Source: CAYLXX01 sp964484325 (GTDB taxonomy: Bacteria > Patescibacteriota > Microgenomatia > UBA1406 > GWC2-37-13). Taken from it: DNA of 64,000 bases. Shown here piece after piece: positions 33,780-41,913 of the stretch. The DNA lies in the NCBI GenBank assembly GCA_964484325.1, contig CAZAEE010000003.1, forward strand, positions 1 through 64,000. Direction: 5' to 3'. Both the position numbers and the translations under genes were made by a program. Positions within the stretch are counted from its first letter, which is position 1. The number at the start of each line of letters is the position of its first letter. The notes under the pieces were generated by a model. That model searched no databases. It had not been told where the DNA came from and was given only the letters and a program-made list of their open reading frames with translations.

Positions 33780-34679
33780 TTATTGATGTTCTGACAACGG
33801 GAAATGCACAATGCCATAAATCGTCCCATGGTTAAGATTGACAGATGAGTCAACAACGTTATTTATTGGAGACATAGAATTTTCATTTGTATCCATGTGA
33901 TATAAAAGAGTCGTCTGTCCGTCTGTCACAAATGGCACCGAAGGAGGAGTAAAGTTATTCAAGTAACGGGCTCCGCTTGATATGCGAAGCTCATCCATGT
34001 ATCCGCTATAATGATTTATCTCGCTGGGTCCTCTGCCAAGAGTCACTGGGGCAGTTGATTTACATCCAGAAGCAGTTGTTGCTGTAATCGGGTCCCTGGC
34101 ACCATTCACAAACAAGTTCATAATACCGCCTGGTCGAACAACACCAGCAACATGATCCCAGTTTACCATTTCAGTATTTACGTCAGTATGACTAATGGTC
34201 TGTTGACTACAGTTGGTACCGTTTCCGACGACAAACCGATATGTTGTTGACCCAAAAGACTGACCGACACCAACGTTAAAAAGCGTACTTAACGAGAATA
34301 CCATACCTGATGAGGCTGGCTCAGACACAATGTATTTCTCATCATTCGTTCTGTCGGACTTCACCCAGGATTCGATAGTAAATCCTTTCAACCAATCCAG
34401 TGAAACTGGTCGCTGAGACAGTATATATCCTTCCGGTGCGGTATTTCCAACAAGAAACAAAGCCGCCCTATTAAAAGGAGATTGAGTCATACTGCCGCCT
34501 ACTCCGACGTTATTTGTCGGTGCCATTTTTTCTTTAGCATAGTTATTTAAAACTGTTTTTCGCAACGAAATAAGTTTGGATGTGAGAATCGAGATATAAA
34601 CAAGCGAAGATATAAATATAATGATGCCGACAATGATAAAAACTCTGTTTAACGAAAACTCTTCATCCTCAATTAACAT
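33780..34679 (-). CDS. Membrane-anchored LamG-domain surface protein
   Basis: 299 residues. One N-terminal membrane helix (residues about 10-31, VFIIVGIIIFISSLVYISIL) anchors an extracellular concanavalin-like LamG jelly-roll (about 90-280). Typical pieces are FTIESWVKSD, WDHVAGVVRPGGIMNLFVNG, VTLGRG and YMDELRISSGARYL with LLYHMD. Two cysteines (NCSQQT and SGCKST) could form a disulfide. Such domains bind glycans or proteins, so a surface adhesion or cell-contact role is inferred. It is downstream of ftsK but has its own promoter. Confidence 0.78.
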   Translation of the reverse strand: MLIEDEEFSLNRVFIIVGIIIFISSLVYISILTSKLISLRKTVLNNYAKEKMAPTNNVGVGGSMTQSPFNRAALFLVGNTAPEGYILSQRPVSLDWLKGFTIESWVKSDRTNDEKYIVSEPASSGMVFSLSTLFNVGVGQSFGSTTYRFVVGNGTNCSQQTISHTDVNTEMVNWDHVAGVVRPGGIMNLFVNGARDPITATTASGCKSTAPVTLGRGPSEINHYSGYMDELRISSGARYLNNFTPPSVPFVTDGQTTLLYHMDTNENSMSPINNVVDSSVNLNHGTIYGIVHFPLSEHQ

Positions 34680-34689
34680 ATCTGATTTA

Positions 34690-34718
34690 ATAGTAGATAA
34701 GTTTTAAAATGGTGTCAA
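34690..34718 (-). promoter_or_regulatory. Promoter of the LamG-protein gene
   Basis: Minus strand: TTGACA (34713-34718, overlapping the ftsK stop), 17-base spacer, TACTAT (34690-34695), then 10 bases to the ATG at 34679. Confidence 0.6.
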
Positions 34719-36841
34719 GTGTTGTCGTCTGTACTGACCCGTTTAATAACTTCGCGTGGTTTGGAACCTTCAGCCGGACTAACATACCCGGCAGCTTCCA
34801 GTTCATCAAGAAGCCGGGCAGCACGGGCATAGCCAACTTTCAAGCGTCGTTGAAGAAGAGAGGCGGACGCCTTATCAAACTGTGATATGACACCAATAGC
34901 CTGAGTGAATAACGGATCCTGGGTACCGCCAACTCCCTGGGTACCGCCAAGCAGTGATCCAACGGCGCCAGTAGATTGTTGAGTAATTTCCTCAGTGTAA
35001 TGCACATCCGGCACCTGCGACTTAAGAAATTTTACGAGATCAGTCACTTCTTTCTCGGTGATAAATGGACCCTGGATGCGTCGTGGCTTTGCCTGATCTG
35101 GTGGCAAATATAACATATCACCTTTACCCAAAAGCTTCTCTGCTCCAGGAGTATCGATGATAACACGTGAGTCTATCATTGATGAAACGTTGAATGCGAT
35201 ACGGCTGGGGATGTTGGCCTTCATAAGTCCAGTAATAACGTCCACCGAAGGCCGCTGAGTCGCAAGTACTAAGTGGATCCCCGTTGCCCGAGCCATCTGG
35301 GCTATGCGGGTGATCAATTCCTCCGCATCGCCTGGTGCAAAGATCATTAAATCTGCTAATTCGTCAATAACAAAAATGATATACGGTTTTTTCTCTACTC
35401 CTTCAAGGGTGTTGAAACCCTCAAGATTTCTGACACCGGCTTTCGCAAATTCTTTGTACCTGTTTTCCATCTCAGCCACCACCCACCGCAGTGCTGAAAT
35501 AATTTTATCTGGTTCCACAATAACATCGGTCAATAAATGAGGAATACCATTATATAGCGTCAACTCTACCCGCTTAGGATCAACTAAAATTAATCGTACT
35601 TCATCAGGTTTTGTACGAAATAAAAATGTACTAATCCAAGCGTTAAGCATAACTGATTTACCAGATCCGGTAGTGCCTGCGATCAATACATGAGGCATTT
35701 TTTGGATCGAGGCTGCCTGGGGTTCTCCAGAAACATCCAGTCCCAACGGCACAAGCAATGGATCAGGGTTTTGGGTAAAAATTGGTGACGATAACAACCG
35801 TTTTTGAGTTACTATCTCAGATCTTTGATTGGGAATCTCAACACCGACGAGAGAACGTCCAGGGATTGGTGCTTCAATACGTACTTGACCTGTAGGCGCA
35901 GCCAAAGCTAAGGCTAAATCATTTCCCAAGGCTGTAATTTTGGATAACTTTGTACCCATTGTGATGGCCAACGCATACTGAGTCACTGTCGGACCCTTGT
36001 TCACTTCAGAAACTCTAGCTCGTATTCCAAAGCTGTCTAACGTCTTTTCAATTGTATTGGCATTTTTCTCAACATCACCACGCATGGCTTCCTTTTGAGA
36101 AACATCTTGAAGCAGATTCAACGGGGGATAAATCCAGGTCGTTGTTGGACTGGAGGTAATGGACTTAAACTGGATGCCTTTGTCAGCGGCTGCGATCCGT
36201 GGCGCTTGTCCAAGAGGAATTGGAGTCGTTGGACCAAGCGGTCTCTTATCTTTTTTACCAGCATCAAATATGAACTGGTCTTTTTCGTTTTTTTCATCAA
36301 ACTTCTTACCATCCTTACCAGCAGATTTCTTTTTGCCACCAAATGATCCTTTAAACATATTGAATATAAACAATGCAAAAACATCAACTGAGGTATCAAG
36401 AAACATGATTAATCCGATAATAAAAGTAAAACTTAAGATAATGATGGAACCAGCCAGAGTGAAATCTGAAACGAAGTTGTCAAAAATAAGTTTTCCCCAG
36501 GAACCAGATCGAAAAAAACCTAAAAGACTGATGAAAATGAGTGCTGTACCAATGGTCAAGTTAAGTTTAATAAACTTGATTTTTTTCGTATTAAAAAAGT
36601 GACCAGCAGCAAATATAATAAGAAACGGAACAAAAATTGAAAATCCACCGAAGTGACCGACTAACTCTTGATTAATTTTATCTAATATAACGCCTTGTTC
36701 TGAAGACGAAAATAGCTTAAAAAACGAAAGTCCGACGATAACACCCGAGGCAATAAGAGCAAAGCCGAAGATGTTAAAAACAGTATTTTTATTAATCGTT
36801 AAAAATGGTAGCCGTAGCAACCCTTTTTTCCTTCTACCCAT
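34715..36841 (-). CDS. ftsK: DNA translocase FtsK
   Basis: 708-residue septal DNA pump. Four N-terminal membrane helices (residues about 18-165) are followed by a linker, the FtsK alpha/beta motor with Walker A AGTTGSGKSVML (about 385-397) and Walker B IIFVIDELADLM, and a C-terminal winged-helix gamma domain (LLQRRLKVGYARAARLLDELEAAG) that reads KOPS-type polarity sequences. A standard-length enzyme. It has its own consensus promoter after pnp and is followed by the LamG gene. Confidence 0.96.
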   Translation of the reverse strand: MGRRKKGLLRLPFLTINKNTVFNIFGFALIASGVIVGLSFFKLFSSSEQGVILDKINQELVGHFGGFSIFVPFLIIFAAGHFFNTKKIKFIKLNLTIGTALIFISLLGFFRSGSWGKLIFDNFVSDFTLAGSIIILSFTFIIGLIMFLDTSVDVFALFIFNMFKGSFGGKKKSAGKDGKKFDEKNEKDQFIFDAGKKDKRPLGPTTPIPLGQAPRIAAADKGIQFKSITSSPTTTWIYPPLNLLQDVSQKEAMRGDVEKNANTIEKTLDSFGIRARVSEVNKGPTVTQYALAITMGTKLSKITALGNDLALALAAPTGQVRIEAPIPGRSLVGVEIPNQRSEIVTQKRLLSSPIFTQNPDPLLVPLGLDVSGEPQAASIQKMPHVLIAGTTGSGKSVMLNAWISTFLFRTKPDEVRLILVDPKRVELTLYNGIPHLLTDVIVEPDKIISALRWVVAEMENRYKEFAKAGVRNLEGFNTLEGVEKKPYIIFVIDELADLMIFAPGDAEELITRIAQMARATGIHLVLATQRPSVDVITGLMKANIPSRIAFNVSSMIDSRVIIDTPGAEKLLGKGDMLYLPPDQAKPRRIQGPFITEKEVTDLVKFLKSQVPDVHYTEEITQQSTGAVGSLLGGTQGVGGTQDPLFTQAIGVISQFDKASASLLQRRLKVGYARAARLLDELEAAGYVSPAEGSKPREVIKRVSTDDNT

Positions 36842-36849
36842 ACTGAATC

Positions 36850-36878
36850 ATTGTAAAGGGAAAATCGGCTAAAATCAA
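36850..36878 (-). promoter_or_regulatory. Promoter of ftsK
   Basis: Minus strand: TTGATT (36873-36878), 17-base spacer, TACAAT (36850-36855), then 8 bases to the ATG at 36841. Confidence 0.65.
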
Positions 36879-36881
36879 TCA

Positions 36882-38963
36882 TTAAATCATCTGAAGATTT
36901 AATCTCCCTTGATTATCTATTTCATTGACTCGTACTCGTACTTTTTGTCCTACTTTAACAACAGTGTGAGGATCTTTAACAAAACCTTTCCCCATACGAG
37001 ATACGTGTACTAGTCCTTCTTTTCCTGGTAAAACTTCAACGAATGCGCCAAAGGGCATGATTTTTTTGACAGTGCCTTCAAACTCTTCGCCTGGTTCAAG
37101 TTCACGGGTAATTGACTCAATGTGTTGCACTGCTGCCTCAACCTTCTCTTTATCAATACCTGAAATAGTCACTTTTCCGTCATCTGAAACGTTGATTTCA
37201 GTCTGAGTTTTGGCGATCAAGTTCCGAATGTTTTTACCCCCTGGTCCAATGATCTCACCGATTTTGTCAGATGGTGGTGTTAACACGACCACTTTTGGTG
37301 CGAACTTTGAAACATTCTGACGAGGAGTCTGAATGGCTTTTTTCATGACGTCAAGTATTTTCAATCTGGCTGTTCGGGCTTTTTCAAGAGTTTCACCGAT
37401 CACTTTGTCTGTTAACCCTTTGTATTTCACATCAAGCTGAATAGCGGTCACTCCTTCTGTTGTACCGGCAACTTTAAAGTCCATCTCACCTGAGAAATCT
37501 TCAATGCCCATAATATCCGTCAGGATCAGGTAATCGTCATCTGAATTACTTAAAAAACCCATCGCGATACCAGCAACCGGTGCTTTGATGGGCACGCCGG
37601 CATCCATTAAAGACAATGCCGAACCACAGACTGAGGCCATTGACGTTGATCCATTTGAAGATAAAACTTCAGATACAACTCTTATAGCATAGGGAAATTG
37701 TTTATTTGTCGGCAGTACTGGTTCAAGGGCTTTTTCAGCTAGTGCTCCGTGACCGATTTCACGTCGAGAAGGCGTACCCACTCTGCCTGTTTCTCCGACT
37801 GAGTACGGAGGCATATAGTAGTGATGCATATAGGCTTTAACTTCTTCACCTTCTGGACTTTCAATAAGCTGTTCCAGTTGAGGTGCGCCAAGTGTTGCGA
37901 TCGATAAAACTTGAGTATCACCTCTCTGAAAAATTGCCGAACCATGGGTCCGAGGAAGAACAGAAACTTCAGCTGATAGTGGTCGAATATCGTTTGGTCC
38001 GCGACCGTCAAGTCTTTTTTTGGTTTTTAAAATTCTTTCCCGGATCATTTGTTTCGTCACGTAGTCAATTGCCTGCATAATGATACTTTTTTCATAAGTT
38101 TCTTTATGAAGCTCATAGACCTCAGTCACAACTTCGTTTAGTGCTCCGGGGTCTTCAAACTCTTTGGCGGCTTTCAACTCAATCAGGTGATCGAGTTGCT
38201 TTTTGAAGTCATCTTTGAGAATCTTCTTCAATTTTTCGTCTATGGCTGGAGCAGGTGTTGGTTCTTTTTCCATACCGCACTCTTTCCGCAGAGATTCAAT
38301 AAAGGTGATGATGCGCGCGTTTTCGGTTTTAGCCAACTTGATCGCTTCAAGGACTGTCTGCTCAGGAAGTTCTTCAGCGAGTGTCTCGATCATCAAAACT
38401 CTTTCTTTCGTTGAAGAAACAATTAGATCAAGAACTGAGTATTTTTCCTCTTCTTCTGAGGGATTAATGATAAAGTCATGATCGGCTTCTGTTTTAACGT
38501 GTCCGACCCGAATGGTACTAATTGGGCCGCTCCAAGGAATGGAAGAAACATGAAGTGCTGCAGAAGTGGCAATCGCGCTTAATATTTCAGGTGCATTTTC
38601 ACCGTCAACTGAAAGCAACGTAATAATAATCTGCACTTCGCGTCGATATTCTTTCGGAAACAAAGGACGAATAGAGCGATCGATCAGTCGACCTTTTAAA
38701 ATAGCGTCATCTGAAGGACGTCCTTCTCGTTTTACCCAACGGGAACCTTTTATACGACCTCCTGCATAGAGTTTTTCAACATACTCTACCTGAAGGGGGA
38801 AGTAATCAATATCATCACGTACTTTTCCGGCTGTCACCGTAACAAGCACACAGGTATCGCCGATTTTGGCAAAACAGGAAGTGGTTGCTTGATTGGCTAA
38901 TTTACCAAATTGTAAAGTTAAATCTTTTCCATCAATATCGATGGTCTTTTCAGTAATTTTCAT
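36882..38963 (-). CDS. pnp: Polyribonucleotide nucleotidyltransferase (PNPase)
   Basis: Phosphorolytic 3'-5' exoribonuclease of 693 residues. Two RNase PH domains are seen, the first with GRIKGSRWVKREGRPSDDA and the second with RLDGRGPNDIRPL and FQRGDTQVL. A KH domain (KIGEIIGPGGKNIRNLI) and a C-terminal S1 domain (KKIMPFGAFVEVLPGKEGLV) follow. It lies downstream of rpsO as in many bacteria, separated by 107 bases that can form a hairpin, the position where E. coli pnp autoregulates. Confidence 0.97.
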   Translation of the reverse strand: MKITEKTIDIDGKDLTLQFGKLANQATTSCFAKIGDTCVLVTVTAGKVRDDIDYFPLQVEYVEKLYAGGRIKGSRWVKREGRPSDDAILKGRLIDRSIRPLFPKEYRREVQIIITLLSVDGENAPEILSAIATSAALHVSSIPWSGPISTIRVGHVKTEADHDFIINPSEEEEKYSVLDLIVSSTKERVLMIETLAEELPEQTVLEAIKLAKTENARIITFIESLRKECGMEKEPTPAPAIDEKLKKILKDDFKKQLDHLIELKAAKEFEDPGALNEVVTEVYELHKETYEKSIIMQAIDYVTKQMIRERILKTKKRLDGRGPNDIRPLSAEVSVLPRTHGSAIFQRGDTQVLSIATLGAPQLEQLIESPEGEEVKAYMHHYYMPPYSVGETGRVGTPSRREIGHGALAEKALEPVLPTNKQFPYAIRVVSEVLSSNGSTSMASVCGSALSLMDAGVPIKAPVAGIAMGFLSNSDDDYLILTDIMGIEDFSGEMDFKVAGTTEGVTAIQLDVKYKGLTDKVIGETLEKARTARLKILDVMKKAIQTPRQNVSKFAPKVVVLTPPSDKIGEIIGPGGKNIRNLIAKTQTEINVSDDGKVTISGIDKEKVEAAVQHIESITRELEPGEEFEGTVKKIMPFGAFVEVLPGKEGLVHVSRMGKGFVKDPHTVVKVGQKVRVRVNEIDNQGRLNLQMI

Positions 38964-38998
38964 AATCTTTTTGTGACTGTGAGAGTAAGCAGGTTATG

Positions 38999-39041
38999 GA
39001 GAGGGTTCACACAATTATATTGATAATCTATGTAAACTCTC
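38999..39041 (-). promoter_or_regulatory. Hairpin in the rpsO-pnp leader
   Basis: On the minus strand GAGAGTTTACA (39031-39041) can pair with TGTGAACCCTCTC (38999-39011): 11 base pairs, one of them G-U, with a CC bulge and a 19-base loop. A near copy of the first arm (GAGAGTTTTACAG) lies just upstream. There is no U-run after it, so it is more likely a regulatory or processing hairpin of the pnp leader than a terminator. Confidence 0.45.
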
Positions 39042-39070
39042 TGAATATTCCTGTAAAACTCTCGGAATTT

Positions 39071-39340
39071 TTATTTTTTGAGATCCAATTTACCAATCAG
39101 CACTTTATACCGTTTGGCGTCAAGCTTTTGAAGATAGTTAATGATTCTTCGGCGCTTGGCAATAACTTTTAAAAGACCTCGGCGTGAATGATTATCTTTC
39201 TTGTTCTCTTCCAGATGAGAAGTGAGTTTCTGAATCTTGTGAGTCAGAAGAGCTACCTGAACTTCTGGAGAACCAGTGTCGCCTTTTTTTTGGGCGAACT
39301 TATCGATTAATTGCTGTTTATCATCTGGTAAATCTGACAT
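39071..39340 (-). CDS. rpsO: 30S ribosomal protein S15
   Basis: 89-residue small-subunit protein that binds the 16S rRNA central domain. The family core is clear: TGSPEVQVALLTHKIQKLTSHLEENKKD (in segments), HSRRGLLKVIAKRRRIINYLQK and the basic tail. It precedes pnp. A near-leaderless consensus promoter lies upstream. Confidence 0.97.
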   Translation of the reverse strand: MSDLPDDKQQLIDKFAQKKGDTGSPEVQVALLTHKIQKLTSHLEENKKDNHSRRGLLKVIAKRRRIINYLQKLDAKRYKVLIGKLDLKK

Positions 39341-39351
39341 ATATATGGGAA

Positions 39352-39380
39352 ATTATAAATGATATCAGGAAAAGTTGCAA
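39352..39380 (-). promoter_or_regulatory. Promoter of rpsO
   Basis: Minus strand: TTGCAA (39375-39380), 17-base spacer, TATAAT (39352-39357), then 11 bases to the ATG at 39340; predicted leader about 4-5 bases. Confidence 0.6.
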
Positions 39381-39397
39381 GCGATTGAGAAAAAGTC

Positions 39398-39808
39398 TTA
39401 TTTATTAAGGGTATCACGAATCTCTCTAGCCATTACGATACCGTCTTCATAAACTGATTTAGCAAGCTCAATTGACTGTGTAGTATGCTGAGCACCTTTC
39501 CTTGGGTATTCATTGTTTAATGCTTTATAATATGCTTTGAAATCTGATTTCAAGTGTTCAAAATCCTTATCATATATTCCTGTAGGGTCTTGTACACGTC
39601 GGGTTTCGATGCGTTGAACGATAATTTTCAAGGCTTCTGAATCTTTGCCAATCATGTGTTCGATATCTATATATGAATAAATATCTTGCATAGCCTTCAA
39701 GCGAGATGAACCAAAACCAACTTTTGAACGCTCAGAGCAAAAATCAATTATTGACTTTTTAATTTGTTCAGAGTTTCGCAGAACAATCTCATTTTTTTCT
39801 GGATTCAT
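39398..39808 (-). CDS. Hypothetical protein
   Basis: 136-residue, mostly helical, charged soluble protein with no signal peptide or membrane helix. Sequence features are an N-terminal EKNEIVLRNSEQIKKSIIDF helix, a central IVQRIETRRVQDPTGIYDKDF and a C-terminal helix with SVYEDGIVMAREIRDTL. No family was recognised. It has its own consensus leaderless-type promoter, so it is probably expressed, and it stands divergently from mscL. Confidence 0.6.
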   Translation of the reverse strand: MNPEKNEIVLRNSEQIKKSIIDFCSERSKVGFGSSRLKAMQDIYSYIDIEHMIGKDSEALKIIVQRIETRRVQDPTGIYDKDFEHLKSDFKAYYKALNNEYPRKGAQHTTQSIELAKSVYEDGIVMAREIRDTLNK

Positions 39809-39814
39809 GGGTGA

Positions 39815-39843
39815 ATATTACTACAATTTATGACAAAGATCAA
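39815..39843 (-). promoter_or_regulatory. Leaderless-type promoter of the 39398-39808 gene
   Basis: Minus strand: TTGATC (39838-39843), 17-base spacer, TAATAT (39815-39820), then exactly 6 bases to the ATG at 39808. Confidence 0.6.
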
Positions 39844-39865
39844 CCGAGACTAAATTATAGTTGTG

Positions 39866-39871
39866 TATAAT
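39866..39871 (+). promoter_or_regulatory. Leaderless-type promoter of mscL
   Basis: TATAAT, then 6 bases (ATCGGT) and the ATG at 39878. The in-frame GTG at 39863 lies upstream of the predicted transcript start. No -35 match. Confidence 0.55.
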
Positions 39872-39877
39872 ATCGGT

Positions 39878-40177
39878 ATGAGGGATTTTTTACGATTTAT
39901 TAAAGAACAAGGAGTGATGGGACTCGCGGTTGGATTTATTCTTGGAGGAGCTGTTACAGCACTTGTTACCTCACTTGTGAATGATATAGTTTACCCACTA
40001 TTAGGAGTAATCCTCGGCTCAACAAAAGGCCTAGAAAAGGAGTACTTTCAGATAGGACATAGCAAGCTCTTATATGGACACTTTATTGCAGTTCTAGTAA
40101 ACTTTCTTGTGATTGCAGTAGTTATTTATGTTCTTGTAAAACTTCTCCGGTTTGAGATACCTGGAAGAAAGAAATAA
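39878..40177 (+). CDS. mscL: Large-conductance mechanosensitive channel
   Basis: MscL homologue of 99 residues that opens under membrane tension to release osmolytes. It has the N-terminal amphipathic MRDFLRFIKEQGVMGLAVGF and the pore helix (ILGGAVTALVTSLVNDIVYPLLG), a shortened periplasmic loop, a second membrane helix (FIAVLVNFLVIAVVIYVLVKLL), and almost no C-terminal cytoplasmic bundle. E. coli MscL has 136 residues, so this is a minimal version. Divergent from an orphan gene. Confidence 0.88.
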   Translation: MRDFLRFIKEQGVMGLAVGFILGGAVTALVTSLVNDIVYPLLGVILGSTKGLEKEYFQIGHSKLLYGHFIAVLVNFLVIAVVIYVLVKLLRFEIPGRKK

Positions 40178-40180
40178 CGG

Positions 40181-40186
40181 TATACT
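40181..40186 (+). promoter_or_regulatory. Leaderless-type promoter upstream of 40193
   Basis: TATACT, then 6 bases (TAGGTT) and the ATG at 40193, in the 15-base gap after mscL. No -35 match; TAGG could also act as a weak ribosome-binding site on a read-through transcript. Confidence 0.45.
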
Positions 40187-40192
40187 TAGGTT

Positions 40193-40483
40193 ATGCACCG
40201 GTTGCTTACTCTTGCAGGATTTCTCTTTTTTCTAGGACTGACTTTTTTTATATTATTTTTTTTCCCTCCAAAAGACGAGGTCTTTGTCTTCTCATTTATC
40301 TCTAGCATATCCTTCATGACTTTTTTTCTTTTATTGACGTTTCTTCCTCCTAAATACGCTATCGTCGGTTTTTTAGGAACGTTTAGTTTTTTCACCATAG
40401 ACTATCTCGTCGGTTTTCAGATTCTAAACACTCTTCTTCTTGCATCAGTTATAATTGGAGTGACATTTTTAATCAATCGATAA
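40193..40483 (+). CDS. Small hydrophobic membrane protein
   Basis: 96 residues with about four membrane helices (LLTLAGFLFFLGLTFFILFF, VFSFISSISFMTFFLLLTFL, a third around YAIVGFLGTFSFFTI and a fourth LLLASVIIGVTFLI). No family was recognised. It lies 15 bases after mscL and 5 bases before metG and is likely in one unit with metG and the PBP1A gene. Confidence 0.55.
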   Translation: MHRLLTLAGFLFFLGLTFFILFFFPPKDEVFVFSFISSISFMTFFLLLTFLPPKYAIVGFLGTFSFFTIDYLVGFQILNTLLLASVIIGVTFLINR

Positions 40484-40488
40484 CTTCC

Positions 40489-41913
40489 ATGAACAAGAAA
40501 TTTTATGTCACCAATGCCATTCCCTATGTTAACGCAGCTCCACATATTGGACATGCTCTTGAGTTTGTTCAAAGTGATGTGATTGCTCGATACCATAAGC
40601 TTCTTAACGAAGCGGTCTGTTTTCTTTGTGGTTCAGATGAGAATGCGTTGAAAAATGTTCAAGCAGCTGAAGTTGCCGGTGAGCCAGTTGAAAAGTTTGT
40701 CGACACTAACGCTCAGCGTTTTGAAGATTTAGCCGAAGCACTTCAGGTAAAATTTGATGTTTTTCAAAAAGGGAGTGATACTGCAAAACACTTTCCCGCC
40801 AGTCAAAAACTCTGGACTCTCTGTGAAAAAAATGGTGATATTTATAAAAAGGAGTACGAAGGACTTTACTGTGTTGGGTGTGAGTCGTTTTATACCGCCG
40901 ATGAGCTTGATAAAAACGGCGAGTGTTACGAACACCCAGGGAAAAAACTCGAAAAAGTGAAAGAGATTAACTATTTTTTCAAGTTATCCCGTTATCAACG
41001 TGATATTCAGAAACTCCTCAGTTTAGATATATTAAAAATCTACCCTGAATCGCGAAAAAACGAGATACTGAGTTTTTTGAAAGAACCACTTCATGATATT
41101 AGTATTTCTCGCAGTAACGAACGGGCCAAGAACTGGGGCGTGCCGGTCCCGGGTGACGAAACTCAACGAATGTATGTCTGGTTTGACGCACTAAACATCT
41201 ACCAATCGGGAATTGGCTTTGGTTGGGATGAGAAAAACTACTCCAAGTGGTGGCCGGCTGATGTGCATGTTATTGGTAAAGGTATTACCCGATTTCATGC
41301 AGTATACTGGCCAGCCTTTCTTCTGTCTGCGAAACTGCCACTTCCGAAAAGTCTCTTTATCCATGGCTATGTCACAATCGATGGTCAAAAAATGTCTAAG
41401 TCTCTGGGAAATGTGCTTGATCCGTTTGATCTTATTAAAAAGTGGAGTGCTGATGCAGTCAGATATTACCTTCTTCGGGAAATTACACCGTTTGGTGATG
41501 GTGATTTTTCAGACTCCCGTATGAAAGAAGTTTATGAATCTGATCTGGCAAACGAGCTGGGAAACCTCATTCTTCGCGTAACGACACTAGCCCAAAAAGA
41601 TGGACTGACCATCGAAAAAAAAGCAACAGTTTCACTTGATGCAGAGTATATAAATTATTTGAACAAATTCGAGTTCAGCAAAGCGCTTGAAAATACCTGG
41701 TCAAAAATAAAAAACTTGAACAAAAAAATTGACACAGTTGCTCCATGGAAAAAAACAGCTGGTGAGCGCGAGCAATTTTTACTCGACTCGTTTGACGAGC
41801 TTCAAATTATCGCTACACACTTAAAACCCTTTTTACCTGAGGCCGCTACTAAGATTTTTGCCGCAACAACTGGTAAAATAGCCAAAACAGAGGCTCTCTT
41901 TCCCAAAATATGA
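40489..41913 (+). CDS. metG: Methionine--tRNA ligase
   Basis: Class I synthetase of 474 residues. The HIGH motif is H19-I-G-H22 in NAAPHIGHALEF, and the KMSKS loop is at residues 301-305 (GQKMSKSLGNV). Zinc-knuckle cysteines appear as FLCGSDEN, YCVGCESF and ECYEHPG. The C-terminal tRNA-binding (EMAP/Trbp111-like) domain of longer MetRS enzymes is absent. Its stop overlaps the next start as ATGA, coupling it to the PBP1A gene. Confidence 0.96.
   Translation: MNKKFYVTNAIPYVNAAPHIGHALEFVQSDVIARYHKLLNEAVCFLCGSDENALKNVQAAEVAGEPVEKFVDTNAQRFEDLAEALQVKFDVFQKGSDTAKHFPASQKLWTLCEKNGDIYKKEYEGLYCVGCESFYTADELDKNGECYEHPGKKLEKVKEINYFFKLSRYQRDIQKLLSLDILKIYPESRKNEILSFLKEPLHDISISRSNERAKNWGVPVPGDETQRMYVWFDALNIYQSGIGFGWDEKNYSKWWPADVHVIGKGITRFHAVYWPAFLLSAKLPLPKSLFIHGYVTIDGQKMSKSLGNVLDPFDLIKKWSADAVRYYLLREITPFGDGDFSDSRMKEVYESDLANELGNLILRVTTLAQKDGLTIEKKATVSLDAEYINYLNKFEFSKALENTWSKIKNLNKKIDTVAPWKKTAGEREQFLLDSFDELQIIATHLKPFLPEAATKIFAATTGKIAKTEALFPKI

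Noticed and set aside
36856..36881. AAAATC repeats after pnp as a terminator
   Set aside because: They are direct rather than inverted repeats with no following T-run; clear intrinsic terminators were not found at any convergent junction.
39014..39019. TATAAT in the rpsO-pnp gap as a pnp promoter
   Set aside because: It lies in the loop of the proposed hairpin, has no -35, and would leave a leader of about 45 bases unlike other units here; not excluded, but weaker than read-through from rpsO.
41910..41913. TGA reassigned to glycine (code 25) as in Gracilibacteria/SR1
   Set aside because: TGA serves as a normal terminator at several 4-base ATGA overlaps, and conserved proteins end at their expected lengths.
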